From the NCBI GenBank assembly GCA_015345905.1, contig JADDTR010000018.1, positions 310,361 to 374,360 on the forward strand: a DNA stretch of 64,000 bases, read 5' to 3'. Made by a program: the position numbers and the translations under genes. Each line of letters begins with the position of its first letter. Within the stretch, counting starts at the first letter, position 1. The notes under the pieces were generated by a model. It saw only the letters and a program-made list of their open reading frames with translations. It ran no database searches and was not told the DNA's origin. Below are positions 21,247-30,718 of the stretch, one piece after another. Source of the DNA: Aotearoamyces nothofagi (lineage: Eukaryota > Ascomycota > Leotiomycetes > Leotiales > Tympanidaceae).

Positions 21247-22923
21247 ATGGTCCAAAGCGTGATACAGACGAGTGTGTTGTATACCTTCACAGTACAGCTA
21301 TATCTTGTGCTAACAACAGCATAGCTCTTGAGCATGGCGCCGCACTATGGGTTCTATGCCTTGTGATGGTGATCGTGACTGCTTTCAAATTATTATACAT
21401 TCCTCTCTTCTCATCCCATCTAAGCCTTATTCCAGGGCCTAGGCTTTTTGCTTTGACTCGATGGCGTCTTGCATATGAGGACTGGAGAGGCACACGGACG
21501 AGATGCATTCATAGACTGCATCTACAGTACGGTGAGGCTGTCCGGATTGGCCCAAATGAAGTCTCCTTCAACAGTCTCGCGGCCTTACGGACCATCTACG
21601 GAGCGGGCAGCGGCTTCGAAAGGACTCAGTTCTATCACATGTTCCAAGTATACGGCCGGCATAACCTGTTTACCTTTGGTTCCTCGCGTGCACATGGTGA
21701 CCGAAAGAAATTGCTGAACCATGCCTATTCAAAGTCTGCTATCGTGAAAGGACCACCCGCAGCTATGATAGAAGAAAGAACACGAGAATATCTACACTTC
21801 CTAGAGACGGAAACCGATGGCTCTAGTGATATATTTACAAGTCTGCATTATTTCTCGCTCGACTCCATAACGAACTTCCTCTATGGCCCGAAGTGTGGCG
21901 GTACTCAGGCTCTCAGTGGCTCGGGAGCCCATCGTGCATTGATCGATGACATATTGAGTCCAACTCGCCGAAGTCTTTCCTGGTTTGTAGTACACTTCCC
22001 GAGCTATACTAGATGGCTTTACAACCGAACGGGACTCCTAGAGAAGGCTGTAACAAGTCTCGGCCTCCTGCCAATGCAAAAGCCGGCGACCTACACTGGA
22101 ATTCGCGCTCATGCATTGAAGGCCATGGAAAAGTTTAGGGACAGTTCGTTCAATGAGAAGCAAACAATTGAAGAAGAGACTATCATCAGTCGCCTTTGGA
22201 AACACCAGGGAAAACTAGATGACTTGGATATTGCCTCTGAATGCGCAGACCATCTATTAGCCGGAATTGACACCACCAGTGATACCTTGATGTTTCTCAT
22301 CTGGGCGATCTCGCTACCAGAAAACAGGAAATATCAAGATACGCTTATTGAGGAGATTAAAGAAATTGATGATGATTCTTTGCTAGAGGGTGGTATTCTA
22401 TCAGCCGCTGCAAGCGATAAGCTATTATATCTCGACGCTTTAATTAAAGAGGCCATGCGCCTCTATGCACCGCTTCCAGCATCGGAGCCCCGTTCACTAC
22501 CTATAGACAGTTCTATTGGAGGGTACATGATACCAGCAAGGACTGTTGTGAACATGTCACCGTACTCATTGCATCGAAATGCAGATGTCTTCCCAGAGCC
22601 TCTCAAGTTTAACCCAGGAAGGTGGCTCGGAGAATCTGGAGATCTTACCGAGATGAAGAAGTGGTTCTGGGCCTTTTCCAGCGGTGGTCGGATGTGCATT
22701 GGTCTCCAGTAAGCTTTGCAATAAATGATATTTTTCATGCCCAAGCTAATGTCCCTTCCTAAGCCTTGCAATGGCCGAGATGACCACCTTGATGGCTAGC
22801 ATATATAGGAATTATAGCACGACAATCAAACCTTGTCAAGAAGGCATCTCACCTGGCATTACTAGCCGCTTCGAGGTATTCTCTGATGAGACTTTCGATC
22901 GGATGGAGGTCAGTTTTGTTTGA
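21247..22923 (+). CDS. Cytochrome P450, second in the block
   Basis: Haem monooxygenase of about 480 residues. Membrane anchor around LWVLCLVMVIVTAFKLLYIPL, proline-rich hinge LIPGPRL, I-helix AGIDTTSDT, ExxR in KEAMRLY, PERF-like FNPGRWL and haem loop FSSGGRMCIG. An intron after 22708 joins CIGL to HLAMAEM, and the stop is at 22921-22923. The main exon opens without an in-frame ATG before 21366, which would cut the anchor short. A better start is 21247 with a 41-bp intron (21279-21319, branch-like CTAAC, CAG end), giving MVQSVIQTSVFIALEHG before the anchor. This first exon is a prediction; if it is wrong, the start is 21366. Family resembles cluster P450s with AGxDT helices; substrate unknown. 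Confidence 0.85.
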
Positions 22924-23364
22924 AAGATTTCCTGCTGCACTTGGGAAATTTGTTAATAGGCTACAGGAGCATACTTGCTGGGTTGAATTTCACAAGTTTG
23001 GGAATTGAACCGTTTGCTCTGTTCCAAGATCGACAAGTAATGATACTAACAGACGGGAACCGAATAACATTAAGAAGACTTGAAAATTTCGAAATTCGAT
23101 TTAAGGGGGTCTTGGAAATGCACATTCATAGAGGACACCTAGGATAGAGTCTAAGAATTGGTTAAGGAGCAGTTTGTACTATTAGCGTCGAAATACATGT
23201 TGATCGTACCGAAACGGACTCCATGAAATATGGCTATTGTAGCTATCAGGACCAGACTCGATGTGCTCGACTCAACTACTTATGTACCCATCGCAGTAAA
23301 TCGCGTAGCCAATACTGTGACCGATTGAACAACGATCAGATATACAGGTATCTCTTCAAGAAGC
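22924..23364. other. Convergent spacer, P450 / SDR 2
   Basis: About 440 bp of AT-rich DNA between two stop codons. A 75-codon open frame here has no recognisable domain. Nothing else is seen. Confidence 0.45.
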
Positions 23365-24120
23365 CTATTGCATCCCTCCATCAATCTCTAGAACGCTCCC
23401 ATTCATATACCTGCTCTCGTCACTGAACAGAAACGCAACAACATCCGCGACCTCTTCCACCGTCCCCATCCGACCAAGCGCTACTTTATCGGCCGCGCGC
23501 TGCATAGCTTCCGGTCCCTCCACCACAGAAGCATTTGTTGGCGTATCGATATAGCCGGGCGCGATGACATTGACCCTGATTCCCCTCCCTCCGAGCTCCA
23601 GGGCCATGGACTTCGAGAACCCGATAACAGCGTACTTCGTGGCGCAGTAGACTGCGAATCCCGCGTACGGCCGCACGCCGCAGCAGGAAGAGACATTTAC
23701 AAACGCCGCGCCGGGTTCCAGGTGCGGGATGGAAGCGCGGGTCATGTTGAACATGCCTTTGAGGTTCGTGTTGACGAGCTTGTCCCAGTATGCGTCCGTC
23801 ACGTCTTCGAGAGGATAGCTCGTCGGGTTCACGCCGGCGCAGTTGAAGATGTTGTCGATGCGGCCATATTTCGACATCACTGCGGCGATGAACCCACTAC
23901 AGCTCTCGGTATCGCTGACGTCGAACGCTGACATGAAAATCCGGTCCCGTTTCCTGCTAACGAAGCAGCAGACGTCCTCGATATCTGCGAGCGACGACGA
24001 GTTGATGTCTGACAGGGCCAGAGTCGCACCTAGGGAGGCCAATCTGATAGTCGTTGCTCGTCCGATTCCGCTTCCGGCTCCCGTGATGATGACTACTTTT
24101 CCGTCGAATGAACCCTCCAT
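23365..24120 (-). CDS. Short-chain dehydrogenase/reductase (SDR 2)
   Basis: Single-exon gene of 251 residues, the standard classical SDR length. Residues 8-19 form the cofactor loop (VIITGAGSGIGR); FNCAG follows at about residue 90, then NVSSCCG with the catalytic Ser, YCATK with Tyr and Lys, and APGYIDTPT. The C-terminus ends SVLEIDGGMQ. An Asp after the second strand (SDINSSS) suggests NAD+ preference, by family rule. Lack of introns sets it apart from SDR 1 and most neighbours. It may be FabG-like, with a substrate that cannot be assigned. It is convergent with the second P450 and could act on its product. Confidence 0.92.
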   Translation of the reverse strand: MEGSFDGKVVIITGAGSGIGRATTIRLASLGATLALSDINSSSLADIEDVCCFVSRKRDRIFMSAFDVSDTESCSGFIAAVMSKYGRIDNIFNCAGVNPTSYPLEDVTDAYWDKLVNTNLKGMFNMTRASIPHLEPGAAFVNVSSCCGVRPYAGFAVYCATKYAVIGFSKSMALELGGRGIRVNVIAPGYIDTPTNASVVEGPEAMQRAADKVALGRMGTVEEVADVVAFLFSDESRYMNGSVLEIDGGMQ

Positions 24121-25540
24121 GCCGGTTTTTGTAAAGCGTTGCCTTTGAGAATGTTGAACCTTGACATGTGCTCCTCATGATACGGAGTTCCGATAATGCA
24201 TGATAGATAGCTGAATAATGGGTACGGGGCCCCACATCAAGATACAATGCAAAACTGATAAGCTATTGTAGGAATATAAGGCGGAATATATGTAAAACCG
24301 AGCTTGATGCCATGTTCTTTGAGAGAAAGCCGTTCATAGATTAGATATCTAGAGGGCCACAAAATACATGTAAGATGAGAATTAAATGCGGGGTGGGAAT
24401 ATTGAACCTGGGACGTTTAAGTATAAGGAGGAGAATCTGATGGGTGTTTTGAAGTCGATAGACCAGTGATATTTTTGGGACGTATGTTGGCGCTTCATGT
24501 TGGAAAATTTGGTGTTGTCTTATTAATTGAACTAGAGCTGAACGCTGACTCGAGCTGCGCTGACTCCCAATACGATATACTAAGGTTCTGCACGAGAAAA
24601 TCTTTCCAAACGTATCCGCCATTCCTTCAATACCCGTCCTCAAACACGTTAATTGGATAATCTGGCTATGGTCGACGAAGAGATTAGCATTCTCTGTAAA
24701 GCAAGAATCGACATATCGCTCCAATAAATGCTTGCTCTGGTACTTGATATGCGATCTCTATTGCCGTTGTGATGTAACCATGACGCTGATTGTCTGTCTT
24801 CGGGATTCAAAGGTGGTACCGGGGGGTTCTTGCGCAGACGGTTCCGCTTGGATGCACGTGATGAGCACAGCGGTCCACATTTACTTTACCCAAACGTCAC
24901 CCTTTTAAAGAAAACTTTTGTTTGCATATAGCATAGGTAGTGATAAAACTACTGCTGACTGAGCGTTGCATATCGCATGTACGAATGCGTTCTTTTGTTT
25001 TTTTCAGCTGTATACTCCGTTGAAGAATCCTGGCATCTTGAGGCCTCTCGTGCTGCATACTGTGGTAGTGGCTTGCCGATCGTGTTGCGCTGTAGCATTT
25101 CCCCAGCAGCCGCGACGCAAAGAGAGCTCTGCACTCTGCACTCTGCTGCCCAACCAATTCGCATCTAGATCAGATTAAGATAAGGGGGTTCGAGAACAAC
25201 GCGGAATCCCATTGACAGGAACGTGGCGGGTTGCTCTATGCGTTGCAACCCAGGACAAGGCTGAGAATGAGGCCTCTCGCACTAGTTGCACGTACCGTTG
25301 GCTGTAGGATGTATATTTAAGATAGGTCTTTCTCCTCGTCTTTTTCGCTCCCTTTTCTTTCAAGTGCAGACCGGCCTTTCTCCAGATATTCAGCAGTTGG
25401 ACTGCTGCTGTCCACAGTCTATATCGACACAGGCGGAGTACTGTCTCCGCCTAACAACCTATAACTAGTCACGGTGACTGGCAATCAGATAGACATAGCG
25501 ACGAGGTGCATTACAAATGTACTATATATCCAGAAAACTA
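24121..25540. other. Gene-poor, AT-rich region
   Basis: No gene is supported. A minus-strand open frame at 24341-24724 (127 codons) has no recognisable domain, start context or introns. Overlapping open frames near 24950-25180 do not resemble known proteins. The area may contain decayed sequence like the ankyrin fragment just after it. Confidence 0.4.
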
Positions 25541-25554
25541 AACTAATACGAGGC

Positions 25555-25760
25555 CGTAAAGCAGTTGGGGATGAGCAACTCGCCAAGCGGTTTCTGAGCA
25601 AAAGTGCCAATCTAAATGCAGAACGCGATCTTTTGGTTTGGGACCACCTCTGTACACAGCCGGCAAGGAAGGACTTTTAGAAGCTGTACAGCACGCTTCG
25701 AGCCGTGGTGTAGATCCTAAAATCAGGAGTTCACGAGGGCGTCTTGCGATGGAAAGCGCA
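25555..25760 (+). pseudogene. Decayed ankyrin-repeat fragment
   Basis: One frame reads GDEQLAKRFLSKSANLNAE, the second half of an ankyrin repeat; compare the usual LLLSKGANVNA. About 15 bp later, in a different frame, GPPLYTAGKEGLLEAVQ then SSRGVDPKIRSSRGR forms nearly a whole second repeat (consensus TPLxxAxxxGHxxxVxxLLxxGADP). The frame changes between 25630 and 25641, and no intron with good splice signals spans so short a gap. No start codon or further repeats are visible on either side. I read it as a leftover of a host ankyrin gene, of a type that is abundant and fast-evolving in filamentous fungi. Confidence 0.5.
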
Positions 25761-26060
25761 GGGTATATAAAGGTCACCCTGCCACTGTTGACGCTTCATC
25801 TGACAGTGTCACGGAAAGCAAGTGTTTAGTAAAGATGAGTTGTTCTCTCGATGGCGAGATTCCCTTCTCAGGAGTCTCGCGTCGAGTGCTACGCTAGGCT
25901 GAGCTAAAGTCATGAAGCATGTCATTCTGTGAGGTTCACCCGCAACAGAAAAGCATGTTTGTTAGAAGAGGCCAGAGCTGATCAAATATAATATTATAGG
26001 TCATGTTCATATCCGTCAAGACGTCTAGATAGCCTAAATAAGCCCCGCACGAGTCCAAGA

Positions 26061-27059
26061 TCAGTTGTCCGGCTTCAAGCCAACCATCTTCAGCGACACC
26101 GTCCATAACTTCTCCTCGGCCTCCTTGTCAAACGCATGCGGCGCATATCCCGGGCTCAACATGGTGGCATCCGCCGCCACCGGTCCACTAACGGCGACTT
26201 GATCCAGATACAATCCACCCTTGCCCTCCAGCTCCTTCCCGACAGCGGCCCAGACCGACGTCGCGGCGCCTTGTTCGGGGGTAAGCAACACCCTGGTCAC
26301 CTCTGGATTATCCCAGGATGCTATGATCTTCTCGTCCAGATGTTTCTGCAGCCCGGTCATGATTCCGCCCGGGTGCAGACTCAGGCCGTGCAGGCCCTGG
26401 GCTCCGTAGCGGCGCTCGATCTCGTTCGCGGTGTTGATGTTTGCGGTTTTGCTCTGCCCGTACGCGACCCACGGATCGTAGGCGCCCCCCTCGAGATTCA
26501 GGTTGTCGAAGTGGATGCCCGAGGTGCGGTGGCCGGACGAGGAGACGTTGACGACGCGAGAGTTGAAGTCCGGTGTCGACGACGCCAGCAGGGTTGGCTT
26601 GAGCAGGTTGAAGAGCAGGAAGTGGGCGAGGTGGTTGGTGCCGAATTGCGTTTCGTACCCATCAGCGGTCCTGCCCTCGGGGGTGGCCATCACGCCGGCG
26701 TTGTTGATGAGGACGTTCAGCGTCTTGCTCTTGGAGAGAAACTCCGCAGCGGCGGCGCGCACGCTCTCCAGCGAGCTTAGATCCAGCTTCAGCAGATGCA
26801 CTCGGCCAGACTCTAGAATATCGGCCAGAGCTGATTGGGCTTTGCCGATATCCCGTGCCGTGGCGAAGAGGGTGGCGCCCGTAGCGAACAGTGCTCGAGC
26901 AGTCTCGATTCCGAGACCTGCAGACGTGCCGGTGATCAAGATGGCCTTGCCGGCGAGCTTGCCCTCGAGACCCTCATCCCTGATGACCTGAAGAGCGGTA
27001 GGGCGGCTGTCTCCGGGGCCGTTGGGCGAAGCAAAGGCCGCCGCGTATCTGGAAGGCAT
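26061..27059 (-). CDS. SDR 3, retinol dehydrogenase/WWOX-like
   Basis: Intronless gene of 332 residues from the Met at 27059 (MPSRYAAAF). An upstream in-frame Met at 27110 would add 17 residues without improving homology. Motifs: ILITGTSAGLG (cofactor loop), NVLINNAGVM, VNVSSSGHR (catalytic Ser) and YGQSK (Tyr, Lys), then LHPGGIMTGL. The longer C-terminal part and the insert after NAG place it with extended fungal SDRs that resemble retinol dehydrogenase and WW-domain oxidoreductase. The coding DNA is GC-rich relative to its flanks. It ends the run of oxidoreductase genes, but the 2-kb gap before it leaves its membership in the block open. Confidence 0.9.
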   Translation of the reverse strand: MPSRYAAAFASPNGPGDSRPTALQVIRDEGLEGKLAGKAILITGTSAGLGIETARALFATGATLFATARDIGKAQSALADILESGRVHLLKLDLSSLESVRAAAAEFLSKSKTLNVLINNAGVMATPEGRTADGYETQFGTNHLAHFLLFNLLKPTLLASSTPDFNSRVVNVSSSGHRTSGIHFDNLNLEGGAYDPWVAYGQSKTANINTANEIERRYGAQGLHGLSLHPGGIMTGLQKHLDEKIIASWDNPEVTRVLLTPEQGAATSVWAAVGKELEGKGGLYLDQVAVSGPVAADATMLSPGYAPHAFDKEAEEKLWTVSLKMVGLKPDN

Positions 27060-28079
27060 ATTGAAATTTCTTATCTTAAAAGCTGAGCAGAGGTGGTGAG
27101 AGCGGTGCATACTCTGGGACGACGCGACAGAAGAAGAGACGGGACTGAGGGCAGCGGGAATGGGAGATGCTACATATACCTACCGCCTCCATCCGCGCCG
27201 GCGATGGGAGTGGAATTAAGCTTTAGCACCGGCGAGCCTGTGCGCAGGCGTAGCCCCTCGACGCACAAGCTGGCTGCGTTAAACGCGTCGACAGCATCAT
27301 CGACGCGGGAGATAGGAGTTAAGGAAGGCCATGAGTCGGGAACGGCCGAGTCATGGCTGCGGGTGGAGCCGTCAGCCAGCAAGCCGTCTGCTGCGGCTCA
27401 GGATGGCACCTTTCTGCTGACGAATTATGGGCAAGCTGCACCCGTTGAATAAGCTGCAGAAATAGCTACAGTTATGCAAATACCATCTCGACTGTTCTGA
27501 TGAGCAGGCAGGAGTCCCTTCGCTACGGCGCATTTACTACTGCACTTACTGTCTTCCCGTCTCCTACTTTCCGTGCCTCTGCTGAGGTCAGGCCCATGCC
27601 CAGATGCCGGGCTGTCAGGCACACGAGGGCAGGCAGGCGTGGCCGGGAGCAGAACCTCATGAATGGCGACGGAGCAGCGCAGTCGTTAACGCCGGGGCGC
27701 GCAGAGCGGCGGGAGATGGTGCGTCCGGGCCCGGGACGAAGGGGGGGGTGACGGCTCGTCTTGCCGTGCGGACTACGATATCTGGAGATCCGAGCAAGCC
27801 GTTGGCGAGGCGGGCAGCCGGTCAGTCAGTTCAGCACGTCGCCAGAGTTAGCGAGGCAAAGGCACGCATGGGCATCACCGGCGCGCAGGAGCTGGGCTTG
27901 GGAGAGAGAGCGGGACATAGATCATCAAATTAGTGCTAGTATTTATTCATCATGTTTTCCCGGCGCCGTCAAGTAGTCATCTAGGGGGTCGAGCGACACG
28001 TCCCGCTCGCTCGCCATCTATCTAGACAGAAAAGGTACAGTATATTCCGCCCTCGCGGCCTCGTGCGCGCTGCTAGCTC
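27060..28079. other. GC-rich spacer upstream of SDR 3
   Basis: About 1 kb with several overlapping open frames on both strands, all of GC-rich composition and without a domain or convincing start. It separates the SDR 3 promoter from the 3' end of the DUF3712-like gene. No RNA gene or repeat array is seen. Confidence 0.45.
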
Positions 28080-29495
28080 TTACATCTCCCTGCCGAAGAG
28101 GAAGACCCCCGCCTCGGTCGACGCGGCCGACGCGGCCGCTGACGTTGCCGCTGCGGTGGATGCTGCCGCTGCTGACGAAGTCGTCGCTGCCGTAGCCAGC
28201 GCGGCGGCCGAAGAGGACGACGAGGTGGCCGACGAGGTGGCCGACGAAGTCGACGTGGCGCTCGTCGGACAGGTGAAGGCCAAGCCAATCGCCGCCTCGA
28301 GATCCGCAGCGGCGGGGAACTGGACCGTCTCCACGTTGTTCTCCAGCGCCTGTTCGAAATAGGGCAGCTCCTGGCCGTTGTTGAAGACGGACTTGCCGAC
28401 GAAGTTCACCGGCAGGGTGCCGTTGGTGCAGTAGGGCTCGCTGGTGACGGCCGCTATGACGGGGGTCTGGGAGACGTTGGCGCGGAAGGTGAGGTTGTTG
28501 TCGCCGGGGATCAGGTACATGCTGTCGATGTACGCGGTGCCGATCGAGGTGCCGTTGAAGACGGTGTCGAACGTTACGTTGCCCTGGGTATCTGTTAGTG
28601 TCTTCTCCTCTCTCCGCTTCTCCTCTCCCTTGTTATTTCCTTTCCGAGCTTATAGGGAAGAGCAGCTTACAATCTCGAGGGTCAGGATGGAGGGGTTGGG
28701 AATGCTGAGATAGCCGAACAAGTTGTCGCCCTCTGCATCGGTCGTGAGCGATACCGTGGAGGAAGTCACATCGAATCCCTTGAATCCATTCAGACCTAGC
28801 AAAGTCAGCACAAGCATCGCAACCATGGCAGCAGGCTGACAAACCAGTGAGCGTGACAGTCTTGGAGAATTCAACCTTGGACTTCTTCAGCCCCTTCACG
28901 TGGACGTAGGTCTCGCCGTAGACGGACATGCGGAAGGACTCATTACTGAGATACCACGTGTTGTAATCCGCGTACGCCTGCGCGTTGTACAGTGGCAGCT
29001 CCTGGCTGATGTTGACAAGCGAAACCGTGTGCGCCGTCGACGTCGACGGCATCTGGATATAGGCGAAGACGACGTGGGGGCTGAGATCCTCCAGATACAG
29101 CGACGCATTGAAGCCGTCGATGGTGGCCTTGATGGAGTTGCTCTGCCTGATGGTGGAGTTGATCTCGATATAGACCGAGTCCGTCTTTGTCTGCGTGACG
29201 CGCAGCCCGTCGATGGTCAGCTCTGCGTCGTCGACCTTGTCCTGAATCAACTTCGGGATGGCGACCAAGAAGCTGTTTTCCCCGGGTTAGCTGGTGATGC
29301 GCGGAGGGGGGTCCCGGGAGGCCTTGATGCGTACACTGGCAGCACGACTACGAGCACCACGACCACGAGTATGATCAGGAGCAGCCACCACCACTTCCTC
29401 AGCAAGGCGACAAAGCCTCGCCGCTTGCCCAACGAGACATAAGAGTCATTGGGGTTCTCGACCACCGAGAACTCCTTGTCCGGCTCGCCACCCAT
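28080..29495 (-). CDS. DUF3712-like single-pass membrane protein
   Basis: Start at 29495. A short acidic, hydrophilic N-terminus is followed by basic residues and one strong membrane helix (about residues 37-54, WWWLLLIILVVVVLVVVLPV). The outside part of about 350 residues has repeated beta-rich segments (LTIDGLRVTQTKTDSVYIEI, VTFDTVFNGTSIGTAYIDS) and several N-glycosylation sequons, as in fungal DUF3712 proteins with a LEA-2-like fold. The tail (about residues 350-410) is almost pure Ala, Ser and Thr, likely O-glycosylated, and ends FLFGREM. Introns lie near 29340-29275, 28845-28795 and 28668-28590. Function is unknown; cell-surface or vacuolar membrane location is inferred. Confidence 0.82.
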
Positions 29496-30190
29496 GACGA
29501 AGACTACCAGATAGATAAAGCCGGTTCAGAAAAGGCGGGCGGTGTTTTCTACTTCCCCTTGGACGTGCTGAGGTATAGAGAGCGCGCAACAACAGACGAA
29601 AGTCGATGGAGAAGCAGCCGGCAGAGAGCGAGGAAGCAGCTCGGTCTTGTACTACTCCCCTCCCCCTGTGAACCATCCCGTAAAAACTCAGCAGCATAGA
29701 TTTACGGGACAGCGTCGGCCAGGGGGGGGCGGATGTCTCTTGGGAAACCCATACTGCAACTCTATCATGCCGGGCTCTTTGCGGGGGGGCTAAGCGATTG
29801 GCTGCAGCAGGCCGGGACGTGTGGTGCTCCCGGTGGGTGTCCCCAGCGGTTTCCCGCAGGGCCTGCGCGTGTGATTTCTGGGCTGTAGATCATGTTATAA
29901 CCCCGTCGTGGCGGCCGCATACGGACGCGATGGGATGCGACGGGGCCTCGCCTGCGTGCTGTTGGGATGGGAGGGGGGCCCGGACGGGCTGGGCTGGGCA
30001 CCAGCCACAGGCTGTTGGGATGGAACAGGAGAGGAGAGGGCAGGGCAGGGGAGGAGAGGAGAGGAGAGGAGCGAAGTGGGATGGGATGGGATGGGATGGA
30101 ATAAAATGGGATGGAATAAAATGCGATGGGATGCGATGCGATGGAATAGGCTCTGGCGAAGCGCTGTTGGGAGGCGGCGGGTTGGAATAG
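29496..30190. other. GC-rich spacer with (GGGAT)-type microsatellite
   Basis: Holds no supported gene. From about 30075 to 30150 the plus strand is an imperfect array of GGGAT, GGAAT and GCGAT pentamers. Long open frames over it on both strands are repeats translated, for example Ser-His-Pro-Ile strings. Confidence 0.6.
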
Positions 30191-30245
30191 GCACTGGCTA
30201 AGCACTGGCTCAGCACTGGCTCAGCACTGGCTCAGCACTGGCTAA
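30191..30245. repeat. 11-bp tandem repeat x5
   Basis: Five units of GCACTGGCTMA (M is A or C) lie head to tail at 30191-30245. The first and fifth units end in TAA and the middle three in TCA. Confidence 0.8.
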
Positions 30246-30492
30246 GCGCAGTTCGGACACGCTGGGATTGGCGGGCACCGGTCAAGCGCTGTTGGGATGG
30301 CGCGAGGGCTGTTCGTGCGCTGTGTCTGCTGTAGATGCTACACCGCTTCCGCGCTACGCCCTCACAGCTCAGCCCGCCGGCTCTGTAAGCGCCGGCTGTG
30401 GTGAATCCATCTTAACCTCAGGCGGCGTCCGGGTGAGCTTGCCGGCTCTGCAAGCGCCAGCTGTCGATTTGGAGAGAGGGAGAGAGGGAAAT

Positions 30493-30718
30493 GTGAACAT
30501 ATTGGATTGGATGCCTTGGATATGAGGTGGAAGGTGAACATATTGGATGCCTTGGAAATGAGGTGGAAGGTGAACATATTGGATGCCTCGGAAATAAGGA
30601 GGGAATGTGAGCATATTGGATGCCTTGGATATAAGGCGCAAAGTTCACGCATACAGTGCCTCGGAAATAAGGAGGGAATGTGAACAATACATCTGATGCC
30701 TCGGAAATAAGGCGTAAA
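30493..30718. repeat. Six-unit minisatellite, ~36-41 bp units
   Basis: Units start at 30493, 30534, 30570, 30607, 30643 and 30680. Each begins GTGAACATATTGGATGCC or a close variant, then TYGGAAATRAGG and a 7-9 bp end (TGGAAG, AGGGAAT or CGCAAA). Unit 1 has a 5-bp internal duplication. End types alternate from unit 3 on, which suggests growth by a two-unit step. No coding sense. Confidence 0.8.

Noticed and set aside
24395-24430. Possible tRNA-like GGTTCAA box on the minus strand (about 24395-24415)
   Set aside because: The T-arm stem does not pair and no matching A box, anticodon arm or acceptor stem can be drawn.
24341-24724. 127-codon minus-strand frame suspected to be an element or gene remnant
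   Set aside because: No recognisable motif of any family; left as unexplained spacer.
26136-26991. Plus-strand frames over SDR 3
   Set aside because: Antisense shadows of a GC-rich coding region.
29765-30216. Overlapping ~100-145-codon frames on both strands
   Set aside because: Translations of the GGGAT-type microsatellite.
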